In this document: piece after piece, positions 56,701 through 64,000 of the stretch
How positions within the stretch are numbered: the stretch's first letter is position 1
Layout of the letters: every line of letters starts with the position of its first letter
Assembly: GCA_943787175.1 (NCBI GenBank)
Contig: CALSLK010000006.1
Location: 372,001 to 436,000 of the forward strand
From: an uncultured Alphaproteobacteria bacterium
Lineage (GTDB): Bacteria; Pseudomonadota; Alphaproteobacteria; SP197
Length of the DNA: 64,000 bases
Reading direction: 5' to 3'
Program-made: the position numbers and the translations under genes
Notes under the pieces: generated by a model
The model's database searches: none
Seen by the model: only the letters and a program-made list of their open reading frames with translations
What the model was told of the DNA's origin: nothing

Positions 56701-57531
56701 TCAATTCGTGCTCGCCTTCTTCAACCGGCCGCCCAGGCCACGCCGTCGCTTTGGCGCCAGTCGGCCGGAAAGTGCGGTGGCGACGGCGTCGCCAATGATC
56801 TCCTGACACTGTTCGGCCAGAACGCGGCGATCGCCGCCGGCGTCATCAATGGATATGGGCGGATGAAACTGCACGATGATCGTGACAACCCCGGTTTTCA
56901 GCATCTCCCAGGCATGGGGCACCAGGTCCATGTCGCCATACCAGGCATAATAGGGGCGCAATTCCCGATCCATCGGCAGGTTCGAGAACCCGGCATAAGC
57001 GATGGAGATGGGTTGCACGGCCACTGGCTTATCGTTGACCCTTTGCTGGGCAACGGCAAACAGGGCGCGTTTGAACGGCAGGATCTTGTTGCCGTCGCTG
57101 GTGGTGCCTTCGGGGAACAGAATCAGGCGCTCGCCGGCATCCAGACGTTCCTGAATGGCGGTCTTGTGTTTGCCGGCCTGGCTTCTGCGCCGGTCGACAA
57201 ACACGGTACGCTGCAGCTTGGCCAGCAACCCGAAGCCCGGCCAGTTACCCACCTCGGACTTGGCGACAAAGCTGCCGCGTACCAGAGCGCCCAGGATTTC
57301 GATATCGAGATAGGAGGTGTGGTTGGCGACAAACAGACATGGGCGTTCACGCGACACCCGCCCGCGAATATCAAGGCGAATGCCCAGAATGCGCAGCACG
57401 ATGCGGTGATAAAACTGCGGGAAGGCGTGGCTTGCACGTGCACCCAGTGTGACCAGAACGATCTGCACGGGCAGACAGGCCAGCGTGAAACCGACATATC
57501 CCAGTGCCCGGATGGCAGCGAGCAGCGTCAT
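56701..57531 (-). CDS. 1-acyl-glycerol-phosphate-type acyltransferase, probable lyso-ornithine lipid acyltransferase (OlsA-like)
   Basis: 276 residues from ATG 57531. It has one N-terminal hydrophobic segment, then the PlsC motifs VANHTSYLDIEIL (HX4D), KSEVGNWPGFG and LFPEGTTSDGNKILPFKRA. PlsC and OlsA cannot be separated by motif alone, but the gene directly follows an OlsB-like N-acyltransferase, which argues for OlsA, the second step of ornithine-lipid synthesis. The ORF-track start (57708) lies within the upstream gene. The C-terminal tail is basic (KRRRGLGGRLKK). Confidence 0.82.
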   Translation of the reverse strand: MTLLAAIRALGYVGFTLACLPVQIVLVTLGARASHAFPQFYHRIVLRILGIRLDIRGRVSRERPCLFVANHTSYLDIEILGALVRGSFVAKSEVGNWPGFGLLAKLQRTVFVDRRRSQAGKHKTAIQERLDAGERLILFPEGTTSDGNKILPFKRALFAVAQQRVNDKPVAVQPISIAYAGFSNLPMDRELRPYYAWYGDMDLVPHAWEMLKTGVVTIIVQFHPPISIDDAGGDRRVLAEQCQEIIGDAVATALSGRLAPKRRRGLGGRLKKASTN

Positions 57532-57545
57532 GAGGACGGCACCAT

Positions 57546-58400
57546 CTAGGCGCCTCCTGGACCTGTGCCCAGATCGTCGTCTTCGGCGTCCTCGTCCTTC
57601 TTGTAGCGTTTGTCGAACTTGTCGGAGATCACCGACATATCGAGTACGACACAGACATCGGTGGTGTTGAACTGACGGTCGATCACCGCGCCATCGCCAA
57701 AGCGGCAACCTGCCCTGGCATAACCCTTGATCAGCGGCGGCAGACTCGAGCGACCCTTGATCGCGTCGATTTCTTCAATGGGTAACCGGTTCATGTCGAT
57801 ATAGAGGTCATCAAGCGCGCGCGGACAGATGGCGTCGGGTGCCTGCAGATGATGATGCAGATAGGAAAGCGGGCGCGCCAGTTCATCAGGATCGATGCCG
57901 TGCAGGCTGGCGCAGCCGAACATGATGCGGATGTCGTGCTGGTTGGAGTAGGCGCCCAATCCGCGCAGCAACGCCTGTACTGCTGCACCGGCGCGATAAT
58001 TCATGTCGACGCAACTGCGGCCCAGCTCGACCAGTTCGCCTTCGACGGCGAGCAGCTTGGAGATGTCGTATTCGCCGGAGGTGTAAAACTTGCCGAACTT
58101 CTCAGCGACCGAACGGCGCAGCAGGCGATAGGTGCCCACAATCGACTCATCGCCATCGCGTTTGGTATCGCGCACGATCAGGTGATCGCAGACTTCGTCG
58201 AATTCATCAAAATCGCGCCCCTCGGCCTCCATGGAACCGATCGGCTTGGCCTTCATCTCGTCATAGAAAACGCGGTAGCGCAGCCGCTGGACAGCGCGGA
58301 TCTCGGATTCATCACGGGCCAGTCGCAGTTCCAGGGGACCCAGCATGATGCCGGTTTCCAGGAGGGCTGCTTCGCTGTTCGCCTCATGCATGGCGGGCAC
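57546..58400 (-). CDS. Ornithine-acyl[ACP] N-acyltransferase (OlsB-like, GNAT fold)
   Basis: 284 residues, the usual OlsB length. VQRLRYRVFYDEMKAKP near residue 40, DHLIVRD, VGTYRLLRRSVAEKFGKFYTSGEYDI and ELGRSCVDMNYRAGAAVQALLRGLG are the family blocks, followed by FGCASLHG. OlsB attaches a 3-hydroxyacyl chain to the alpha-amino group of ornithine. It is 14 bases upstream of the OlsA-like gene and six bases downstream of fur, so lipid remodelling may be linked to metal regulation here, by inference only. Confidence 0.85.
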   Translation of the reverse strand: MPAMHEANSEAALLETGIMLGPLELRLARDESEIRAVQRLRYRVFYDEMKAKPIGSMEAEGRDFDEFDEVCDHLIVRDTKRDGDESIVGTYRLLRRSVAEKFGKFYTSGEYDISKLLAVEGELVELGRSCVDMNYRAGAAVQALLRGLGAYSNQHDIRIMFGCASLHGIDPDELARPLSYLHHHLQAPDAICPRALDDLYIDMNRLPIEEIDAIKGRSSLPPLIKGYARAGCRFGDGAVIDRQFNTTDVCVVLDMSVISDKFDKRYKKDEDAEDDDLGTGPGGA

Positions 58401-58406
58401 GCAAGG

Positions 58407-58832
58407 TCAGGAGCCCTTGGCCGGCTTCACGGGCTTGCCGTAAAGCTCAAGGCGATGGTCGACCAGGTGGAAACCCAGGCGTTTGGCAATCTTGTCCTGC
58501 AGGGCTTCAAGTTCCTCGTCAAAAAATTCGATGACTTCGCCAGTATCGACGTTGATCAGGTGATCATGATGTTCATCTTCTTCGGTCGCTTCGTAACGCG
58601 CGCGCCCGCCGCCAAAGTCGTGGCTCTGGATGATCTGGGAATCTTCAAACAGGCGCAGCGTGCGGTAAACCGTTGCCAGGCTGATTCGGTCATCCAGCGC
58701 AGAGGCCCTTCGATAGACCTCTTCAACATCAGGATGATCCTCGGAATCTGACAGAACACGGGCGATGACGCGCCGCTGCTCGGTCATCTTCAAACCCTTG
58801 TCGATACAAGCTTGTTCAATACGCGATGTCAT
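58407..58832 (-). CDS. fur: Fur-family metal-dependent regulator
   Basis: 141 residues. The winged-helix part has GLKMTEQRRVIARVLSDSEDHPDVEEVYRRA and ISLATVYRTLRLFEDSQII, both standard. The metal region reads DEHHDHLINVDTGEVIEF, the HHDHL site of Fur and Mur proteins. The cysteine pairs of classical Fur are absent, as in many alphaproteobacterial members, so manganese (Mur) or iron sensing cannot be decided. It heads the minus-strand run into olsB-olsA. Confidence 0.88.
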   Translation of the reverse strand: MTSRIEQACIDKGLKMTEQRRVIARVLSDSEDHPDVEEVYRRASALDDRISLATVYRTLRLFEDSQIIQSHDFGGGRARYEATEEDEHHDHLINVDTGEVIEFFDEELEALQDKIAKRLGFHLVDHRLELYGKPVKPAKGS

Positions 58833-58925
58833 GATGTCCGAATTTTAACCTGCAATTCACGCCAGCACCATGGCCAGCACCTATCCCCGCCAGGGAGGTG
58901 GTTTCACCCGGCGCTGGGGCACCCA

Positions 58926-58931
58926 TATAAT
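58926..58931 (+). promoter_or_regulatory. Possible -10 element upstream of tusA
   Basis: A perfect TATAAT 44 bases before the chosen tusA start, with TTTCAC 18 bases further upstream as a weak -35 candidate. It lies in the divergent gap between fur and the TusA-like gene. Confidence 0.35.
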
Positions 58932-58974
58932 GCAAAAGCCCCTTTGAGGCTCCTGTTTGCCGAAAGGATCGATC

Positions 58975-59232
58975 TTGAGCCAGAATCCTGCCCGCACCGA
59001 CACCGATATCTTCCTCGATATCACACCCGATGTCTGTCCGCTCACGTTTGTGAAGACCAAGCTCGCCATCGAGAAGATGTCGGTGGGTGAAACGCTCGAA
59101 GTGCGCCTGAACGACGGCGAACCGCTCAAGAATGTGCCGCGTTCGGTCGAAGAGCATGGTCACCAGATCCTCTCGCTGGAGCGCGAGGAAGAGGGCTCGC
59201 AGGTTTGGCGCCTGGTGGTCAGGAAGACTTAA
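58975..59232 (+). CDS. TusA-family sulfurtransferase
   Basis: 85 residues from TTG 58975, which has AAAGGA six bases upstream; an earlier TTG at 58957 (track) lacks such a site. IFLDITPDVCPLTFVKTKLAIEKMSVGETLEVRLNDGEPLKNVPRSV contains the single conserved cysteine in the CPxP-like position (here CPLT) and the DG turn. TusA-type proteins carry persulfide sulfur for tRNA thiolation or cofactor synthesis. It ends convergent with and overlapping the tsaB-rimI gene by four bases. Confidence 0.88.
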   Translation: MSQNPARTDTDIFLDITPDVCPLTFVKTKLAIEKMSVGETLEVRLNDGEPLKNVPRSVEEHGHQILSLEREEEGSQVWRLVVRKT

Positions 59233-60341
59233 GAAAGTGCGCGTGTCAGCGTGAGGGCATCAACGCTCGATTTGCCGTTCTCGTAATATCCCTTGCGCCG
59301 GCCCGTCTGCTTGAAGCCTGCCCGGGCATAAAGCGTGCGTGCGGCAAGATTGTCCTCGGCAACTTCCAGGAACAGGTATCTGGCACCGGCACTGCGCACA
59401 CGATCGGTGACGCCTGCGAGCAGGCGTGCGCCAATGCCTGATTTGCGCGCGCTTTCAAGCACGCCGACAGACAGCAGCTCGGCCTCGTCGGCAGTCTGGC
59501 GCACAAAGGCGAATCCCTGCTCGTGACCCTGGGGATCCACGGCAACCAGCGCAAAGTTGTTCTGTCGTTCCATGACGCGGGCGATGAAATCTGCACTCCA
59601 GACCTCTTCAAAACAGCGTCCGTGCAAGTCAGAGAGCGCCTGGTTTTCATCCGGTTTTGCCACCCGCAGTTTGACCGGCGCCAGTTCTCCGGGCCGCTTG
59701 GCATCGGCCGGGCGCAGGTAAAGCGGCCCTGGCGGTGTTTTGGGAAACGGCTCTTCATCGGTTACGAAACGCTGGATGGCCAGCGCGGCGACCCTGCGCG
59801 CATCGGGCAGGTATTCCTCCGGGTCGATCATGACACCGGCCTGGTCTGCAAAGGCATCGGCACCACTGCCGACCGCCAGCCAGGAACCTTGGGGAAGGCG
59901 GCAATCGGCGCGCTCGGCGATCAGGGGCGGGGAAAGTGCTGCGCCGTCCTGCGCAAAGGTCTGCAGGTAGATCTGACCGCGCCGTGCATCCAGAGCGACC
60001 GCCAGGGAGCGACCGGCAAAGCTGTTCGCGTCAACCGAAGCGGCAAGGGTTTCATGGGTCGTGAAGCCGGCAATCGGCAGTCCTGCGGCCAGCGCCAGTC
60101 CCCGCGCAGCGGCCAGCCCGACACGCACGCCGGTAAAACTGCCGGGGCCCACCGTTACGGCAACCAGGTCCAACTGGTCAAACGCGATCCCCGCGCGATC
60201 CATGACTTCCAGGGTCATGGGAATCATGCGTTCGGCATGGCCACGGGTCATTGCCTCCCAGGCATTGGCCAGGACTTCATCGCCGTCGACCACGGCCACG
60301 GAACATGCCGCCAGTGTTGAATCAAGTGCCAGAACCTTCAT
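59229..60341 (-). CDS. TsaB-RimI fusion protein
   Basis: 370 residues with two domains. Residues 1 to about 220 are TsaB-like (MKVLALDSTLAACSVAVVDG, VAVTVGPGSFTGVRVGLAAARGLA), part of the complex that makes t6A37 on tRNA. Residues about 225 to 370 are a GNAT acetyltransferase of RimI type (LSDLHGRCFEEVWSADFI, ELLSVGVLESARKSGIGARLLAGVTDRV, DNLAARTLYARAGFKQTGRRKGYYE). The two are joined by LYLRPADAKRPGELAPVKLRVAK. In most bacteria tsaB and rimI are adjacent separate genes. No frameshift is needed to read through, so the fusion is real in this sequence. Confidence 0.92.
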   Translation of the reverse strand: MKVLALDSTLAACSVAVVDGDEVLANAWEAMTRGHAERMIPMTLEVMDRAGIAFDQLDLVAVTVGPGSFTGVRVGLAAARGLALAAGLPIAGFTTHETLAASVDANSFAGRSLAVALDARRGQIYLQTFAQDGAALSPPLIAERADCRLPQGSWLAVGSGADAFADQAGVMIDPEEYLPDARRVAALAIQRFVTDEEPFPKTPPGPLYLRPADAKRPGELAPVKLRVAKPDENQALSDLHGRCFEEVWSADFIARVMERQNNFALVAVDPQGHEQGFAFVRQTADEAELLSVGVLESARKSGIGARLLAGVTDRVRSAGARYLFLEVAEDNLAARTLYARAGFKQTGRRKGYYENGKSSVDALTLTRALS

Positions 60342-60403
60342 GGGATGCCGCGTGCCTGCGTGGTAACATTGCCGCCAATCTTGATCCGCTCAGAGGATTC
60401 ATC

Positions 60404-60961
60404 ATGACGCTGCTGGTCGAAATCAGCCCGCCCCGTTTCGACGTCATTGTCGACCTTGTCTATGGCCATGACGACAACTTCATGGGCGAGAGCATCTACG
60501 GCAATGCGCGCTGCTTTCTGCATGCCGATGCAGCGGCATGTCTGGAGCTTGCTGTGGGTTACGCCGCTGAACAGGACTTGCGCCTGAAGATCACAGATGC
60601 CTTCCGCCCGTCCGAAGCGCAATGGGCGCTGTGGAATCATACGCCCAACCCCGACTATGTCGCTGACCCCCGTCGTGGTTCGCCCCACAGCAGGGGCGTT
60701 GCGGTCGATGTCACGCTGCTGGATGTGGATGGGCGCGAGCTCGACATGGGCGGCCCGGTCGATGACCTCACTGCCAACGGACATCATGATGCCGTGGGCA
60801 TCACGCCGGGCCAGCGTGCCAACAGGTTTCTGCTTCTTGGCATCATGACTGCGGCGGGCTTTGACTGGTACGTCAACGAGTGGTGGCATTATCAGCTCTT
60901 TGCACCGCGCCGTTATCCCGTGCTCAGTGATCGTGCTGCAGGCACGGGCATGATGGTGTAG
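60404..60961 (+). CDS. D-Ala-D-Ala dipeptidase, VanX/DdpX-like
   Basis: 185 residues from ATG 60404 with AGAGGA upstream. The zinc site is visible as GSPHSRGVAVDVTLLD (SxHxxGxAxD) and VNEWWHYQLF (ExWH). ITDAFRPSEAQWALW is the preceding conserved block. There is no signal peptide, so like DdpX it may recycle D-Ala-D-Ala in the cytoplasm, not confer vancomycin resistance. It is divergent from tsaB-rimI. Confidence 0.88.
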   Translation: MTLLVEISPPRFDVIVDLVYGHDDNFMGESIYGNARCFLHADAAACLELAVGYAAEQDLRLKITDAFRPSEAQWALWNHTPNPDYVADPRRGSPHSRGVAVDVTLLDVDGRELDMGGPVDDLTANGHHDAVGITPGQRANRFLLLGIMTAAGFDWYVNEWWHYQLFAPRRYPVLSDRAAGTGMMV

Positions 60962-60972
60962 CGCGGACTGCA

Positions 60973-61557
60973 TCAGACAATCTCGCAGGCCTCGTCAAAG
61001 GCGAATCGGTAGGCGCGCGGATCCAGTCCCGTGCGGTCGCCGTAACCCAGATTGACCAGAAAGTTGCTTTTGAAACTGGTGCCGTCGAAGAATTCCTTAT
61101 CGACGCCGCCGCCGTCAAAACCCGACATGGGTCCACAGTCCAGTCCCAGTGCGCGCGCGCCCAGAATGAAGTATGCGCCCTGCAGGGTGGCATTGCGGAA
61201 CGCGGTTTCCTGGGCGAGCTTGGCGCTGGATGTGAACCAGGACACGGCCTCCTCCATGAAAAGTCGCGGCAAATGCTCGTAGAACTTCGTGTCATAGGCC
61301 AGTATGGAGACCACGGGGGCTGCCATGGTCTGTTCAACATTCGCCGACATCAGAAAGGGCTCAAGCCGAGCTTTGGCGGCATCGCTGACGACAAAGGTCA
61401 CGCGCATGGGTGAACAGTTCGCGCTTGTCGGCCCCATCCGGACGAGATCCCACAGCGCTTCGAGCGTTTCCCGGCTGACTTCGCGGTCCTGCCAGCGTGA
61501 TACCGTGCGTGCTTCGCGGAAGATGAGATCGAGTGACGTCTTGTCAAGCTTGTCCAT
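60973..61557 (-). CDS. Nitroreductase-family protein, RutE-like
   Basis: 194 residues from ATG 61557. LDLIFREARTVSRWQDREVSRETLEALWDLVRMGPTSANCSPMRVTFV is the FMN-binding start of the RutE/HadB-like (malonic semialdehyde reductase) branch, and LGARALGLDCGPMSGFD and LVNLGYGDRTGLDPRA are its later blocks. The track start (61731) would run through the deacetylase start. Its ATG and that of the divergent polysaccharide deacetylase share one CCATGG palindrome. Confidence 0.87.
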   Translation of the reverse strand: MDKLDKTSLDLIFREARTVSRWQDREVSRETLEALWDLVRMGPTSANCSPMRVTFVVSDAAKARLEPFLMSANVEQTMAAPVVSILAYDTKFYEHLPRLFMEEAVSWFTSSAKLAQETAFRNATLQGAYFILGARALGLDCGPMSGFDGGGVDKEFFDGTSFKSNFLVNLGYGDRTGLDPRAYRFAFDEACEIV

Positions 61558-62629
61558 GGCAGGATCCCTGCGTTCGCGTTTCGTAGGCTGGCTGACAGGT
61601 GTAGCGCTGGCCCTGGGCACTGTCATCTTTGCGGTGCCGGTTGCGCAGGCGCAAGTCGATGGCGAACCTGCTTCAGCCGTGGTCCTGATGTACCACCGGT
61701 TTGGTGATACCGGTGTGCCCTCGACCAACATCCGCCTTGATCAGTTCGAAGAGCATATCGCGATCCTGACGGACGGCCGCTACAACGTGCGCCCGCTTGA
61801 AGAGATTGTCGCAGCACTTGCTGCGGGCACGCCCCTACCGGACCGCACCATTGCGATCACGATCGATGACACCTATCGGTCAACCTACACAGAGGCGTTT
61901 CCGCGCCTGCAGGCTGCAGGCCTGCCGTTCACGCTGTTCGTCAATACGGATTCGGTCGGCCAGGTCGCTGGCGCGCTTAGCTGGTCGGAGATTCGCACCA
62001 TGGCCGAGGCCGGTGTCACGATCGGCGCGCACAGTGCTGCCCATGGCCATATGGCGTTCATGGATCGCGGCACCATGGAACAGGATCTGGCGCGCATGAC
62101 CTCGACCTTCCTGCGCGAACTGGGTTATGTGCCGCGCCTTTTTGCCTATCCTTATGGCGAATACAGTGCCGAGCTAGTCGCGATGATCGAAAATGCCGGC
62201 TATGTCGCTGCCTTCGGCCAGCACTCCGGGGCTGTGGCAGATGGCGCCAATCTCTTCACGCTGCCGCGGTTTGCACTGAACGAGCGCTATGGTGAGCCTG
62301 ATCGTTTCGCCACCATCGTCGATACCCTGGCGTTTCCGGTGCGCGACATCATGCCCGAAGATATGCCGATCCGTGGAACCGGCAGCGCGAACCCGCCATC
62401 CATCGGTTTCACGGCTGAAGAATCCGTGGGGTCTCTGCACAGGCTGGCCTGTTTTGCCTCGAACGGCGCGAATGTTGATCTGGAACTACTGGGCGACCGC
62501 CACGTCGAGATCCGGCTGGACCGGCCCTTTGGCCCAGGTCGCAGCCGTCTCAACTGTACTCTGCCCACGTCAGACGGACGCTTCCGCTGGCTGGGCCTGC
62601 CGTTCCTCGTGCCCGGAGGCACTGAGTAG
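61556..62629 (+). CDS. Polysaccharide deacetylase-family protein (secreted)
   Basis: 357 residues from ATG 61556 with a good signal peptide (SLRSRFVGWLTGVALALGTVIFAVPVAQAQ). The NodB-like domain has VLMYHRFGDTGVPS, TIAITIDDTYRSTYTEAFPRLQAAGLPFTLFV (the D-D/T motif) and TIGAHSAAHGHMA (the metal HxxxH). FAYPYGEYSAELVAMIENAGYVAAFGQHSG follows. A C-terminal all-beta extension of about 100 residues has no recognised family. It probably acts on a periplasmic or surface glycan. Confidence 0.87.
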   Translation: MAGSLRSRFVGWLTGVALALGTVIFAVPVAQAQVDGEPASAVVLMYHRFGDTGVPSTNIRLDQFEEHIAILTDGRYNVRPLEEIVAALAAGTPLPDRTIAITIDDTYRSTYTEAFPRLQAAGLPFTLFVNTDSVGQVAGALSWSEIRTMAEAGVTIGAHSAAHGHMAFMDRGTMEQDLARMTSTFLRELGYVPRLFAYPYGEYSAELVAMIENAGYVAAFGQHSGAVADGANLFTLPRFALNERYGEPDRFATIVDTLAFPVRDIMPEDMPIRGTGSANPPSIGFTAEESVGSLHRLACFASNGANVDLELLGDRHVEIRLDRPFGPGRSRLNCTLPTSDGRFRWLGLPFLVPGGTE

Positions 62630-62665
62630 GCAAGGTGGAAAAATCAGCTTGGAGATCGCTCCGGT

Positions 62666-63616
62666 CTAGAGGGCCAGATCAGCCAGGCGGGCGTTGTCGA
62701 AATCGGTGAGTTTGTTGAAGCGGATGACCGAGCGCACCAGTTCGATGTAGTCGGGCTCTTCTGCGTAATCGTCCAGGCCGGCAGCCAGGGTCCAACCGTC
62801 GAGCGGCAGATTCTCGCTGTGGAGGGCCGTGCGGATCTGACGCAGATGACGATAGGCCCCGTGGCGGTTCAGGTTGACCAGATAAGCCAGCACCGAATCC
62901 TTCAGGCCATCAAACGACTTCACAACATGGGTTTCGTCCGAGCGGCGTGCTTCAGGAACAATACCGTCGTCTTCATCCCACGAGCGTTGACCGAACACGG
63001 CATTGCCTTCATGGGCAAAACGCGACGTGCCCCAGCCTGATTCCAATGCGGCCTGGGCCAGCACCAGCGAGGGCGGAATGACGTCCACGCGCGCAACCAG
63101 CGTGTCAAAATCGATGTCGTCGACATAGTAGAGTTCGGCGAGCTCATTGAGCCATGCCTGGTCCTGGGCGGAAAGCTCCTGGCCTTGATCGACAGCCGAC
63201 TTGAGACGGAGGAGTTCCTCACGATCGGAGTGGATGTTCTCGTTGGCGGCCAGCACCAGTGGCAGCATGACCATGATGAAGATGCGCTTCTTCTCTGCGA
63301 CCTGATCAATCTCTGCCATGTCCTGGGGCATGGCAGTTGGGAAAAGGCGCGGCACCAGAGCATCGCCCTGGCGCACGCTGGCAACCTGGAATCCAGCGTC
63401 CGAAAGGATCTGATCGACGGTTTCAGCATCCGAAGCAGGCAGCAACCCGCTCTCCGAGACAACTTCGAGCGTCTCGATCACGGGCTCCATGGCGATCACG
63501 GCTCGCGGTGAGGCGGCGGAATTCTCGATGACCTCGCCAGAGGTATCGGCCAATGCGCCATGAGTCAGAAACGCTGCGGCCAGCAGGACCACAGTCTTGG
63601 AAGATTTGACAGTCAT
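62666..63616 (-). CDS. Glucosaminidase-domain protein, Bax-like
   Basis: 316 residues from ATG 63616 with AAAGGGAG upstream and a signal peptide (VKSSKTVVLLAAAFLTHGALA). The muramidase-like domain carries LVLAQAALESGWGTSRFAHEGNAVFGQRSW, with the catalytic glutamate in ALESGWG, and KSFDGLKDSVLAYLVNLNRHGAYRHLR. A segment KKRIFIMVMLPLVLAANE precedes it, as in Bax. It probably cleaves peptidoglycan in the periplasm. The region upstream (residues 25-110) has no recognised domain. Confidence 0.88.
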   Translation of the reverse strand: MTVKSSKTVVLLAAAFLTHGALADTSGEVIENSAASPRAVIAMEPVIETLEVVSESGLLPASDAETVDQILSDAGFQVASVRQGDALVPRLFPTAMPQDMAEIDQVAEKKRIFIMVMLPLVLAANENIHSDREELLRLKSAVDQGQELSAQDQAWLNELAELYYVDDIDFDTLVARVDVIPPSLVLAQAALESGWGTSRFAHEGNAVFGQRSWDEDDGIVPEARRSDETHVVKSFDGLKDSVLAYLVNLNRHGAYRHLRQIRTALHSENLPLDGWTLAAGLDDYAEEPDYIELVRSVIRFNKLTDFDNARLADLAL

Positions 63617-63687
63617 GAAAGGAGGCTCCCTTTGAACCACCGTTGATCGCCGCCGTCCCTGTCCTCCGAAGGAACGGCAGGTTCGCC

Positions 63688-64000
63688 CTACATAACGGGG
63701 CGAACTTCGACCACTTCGGGGATGTAATGTTTCAGAAGATTCTCGATGCCCATTTTCAGGGTCATTGTCGAACTGGGGCAGCCCTGACAGGCGCCCTGCA
63801 TGGTGAGATGAACGATACCGTCCTGATAGGAGCGGAAAACAATATCGCCGCCGTCCTGCGCAACAGCCGGGCGCACGCGGGTATCAAGCAGTTCCTTGAT
63901 TTGGCCCACGACTTCGGCATCGGCTTCGCCAAAGCTTTCTTCGGCAGCTTCGCCGTCGCTCTCGATGACCGGGCGGCCAGCAATGAAGTGCTCCATGATT
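63688..64000 (-). CDS. NfuA/NifU-type Fe-S protein (C-terminal part)
   Basis: The visible part, 104 residues, runs off the right edge; the ATG at 63996 in the track is internal. IKELLDTRVRPAVAQDGGDIVFRSYQDGIVHLTMQGACQGCPSSTMTLKMGIENLLKHYIPEV is the NifU C-terminal domain with the CxxC cluster ligands. IMEHFIAGRPV at the edge matches the end of the N-terminal Nfu domain, so the full protein is probably about 185 residues and serves as a Fe-S carrier. Confidence 0.93.
   Translation of the reverse strand, partial: IMEHFIAGRPVIESDGEAAEESFGEADAEVVGQIKELLDTRVRPAVAQDGGDIVFRSYQDGIVHLTMQGACQGCPSSTMTLKMGIENLLKHYIPEVVEVRPVM

Noticed and set aside
1-64000. CRISPR array, rRNA or tRNA genes
   Set aside because: No regularly spaced direct repeats were seen, no rRNA-like stretch, and no convincing T-loop plus acceptor pairing for a tRNA.

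Overview
The window looks like the origin-proximal part of the chromosome of a GC-rich alphaproteobacterium, Rhodospirillales-like at a guess. The evidence is gene order: rho-hemJ-hemH-hemE, then a gene-poor stretch with DnaA-box-like and GANTC sites, then DUF299 kinase-maf-aroE-coaE-dnaQ, followed by mnmE-mnmG-rsmG-parA-parB with four perfect parS palindromes. hemE next to DUF299 is the setting of oriC in Caulobacter and relatives, so I place a candidate oriC at about 10.63-11.02 kb. Genes left of it run mostly on the minus strand. To its right the first conserved genes run on the plus strand.

Layout. 0-5.4 kb: a cut-off 2OG-Fe(II) oxygenase, an FAD oxidoreductase, a cupin, a two-domain SnoaL-like protein, an SDR and purH. 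5.5-10.7 kb: a secreted unknown, rho, a small membrane protein and the hemE-hemH-hemJ operon. 11-15.8 kb: ppsR-like DUF299 gene, maf, aroE, a serine hydrolase, coaE, dnaQ. 15.9-20.7 kb: two tandem quinone oxidoreductases, a thioredoxin-domain (DUF255) protein, a DUF6489-like protein and a ferredoxin-like protein. 20.7-26.6 kb: the mnmE-parB segregation and tRNA-modification block. 26.6-32.8 kb: a broken Stf0 sulfotransferase, a broken VOC protein, then DUF3576-leuS-lptE-holA. 33-46.7 kb: the accessory part of the window. It holds an intact porin, a lone sulfotransferase, a second porin wrecked by IS3 and IS630 elements, and a head-to-tail run of nine more PAPS-type sulfotransferases. 46.7-64 kb: yggS-trpS, trmB, metK, an XRE regulator, then lnt-corC-ybeY-phoH-miaB, olsA/olsB-like ornithine-lipid genes, fur, tusA, a tsaB-rimI fusion, a VanX-like dipeptidase, a RutE-like nitroreductase, a polysaccharide deacetylase, a Bax-like glucosaminidase and the C-terminal part of an NfuA protein.

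The most unusual part is the ten-gene Sulfotransfer_1 family (278-287 residues each). All copies share the YPKSGNTW-type PAPS loop and the RNPLDV-type 3'-phosphate motif but differ in their likely acceptor regions. Nine are packed with gaps of a few bases or overlapping stops and starts, and the last overlaps yggS. Together with two near-identical porins and a further Stf0 sulfotransferase this suggests a diversified surface-sulfation locus. The acceptor is unknown, and no PAPS-synthesis gene is present in the window.

Caution: many conserved genes (maf, the DUF255 gene, mnmE, mnmG, leuS, trpS, several sulfotransferases) contain one to four single-base frameshifts. As most of these are essential or core genes, sequence error is more likely than decay for them. 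The porin-2/IS region does look like genuine decay.
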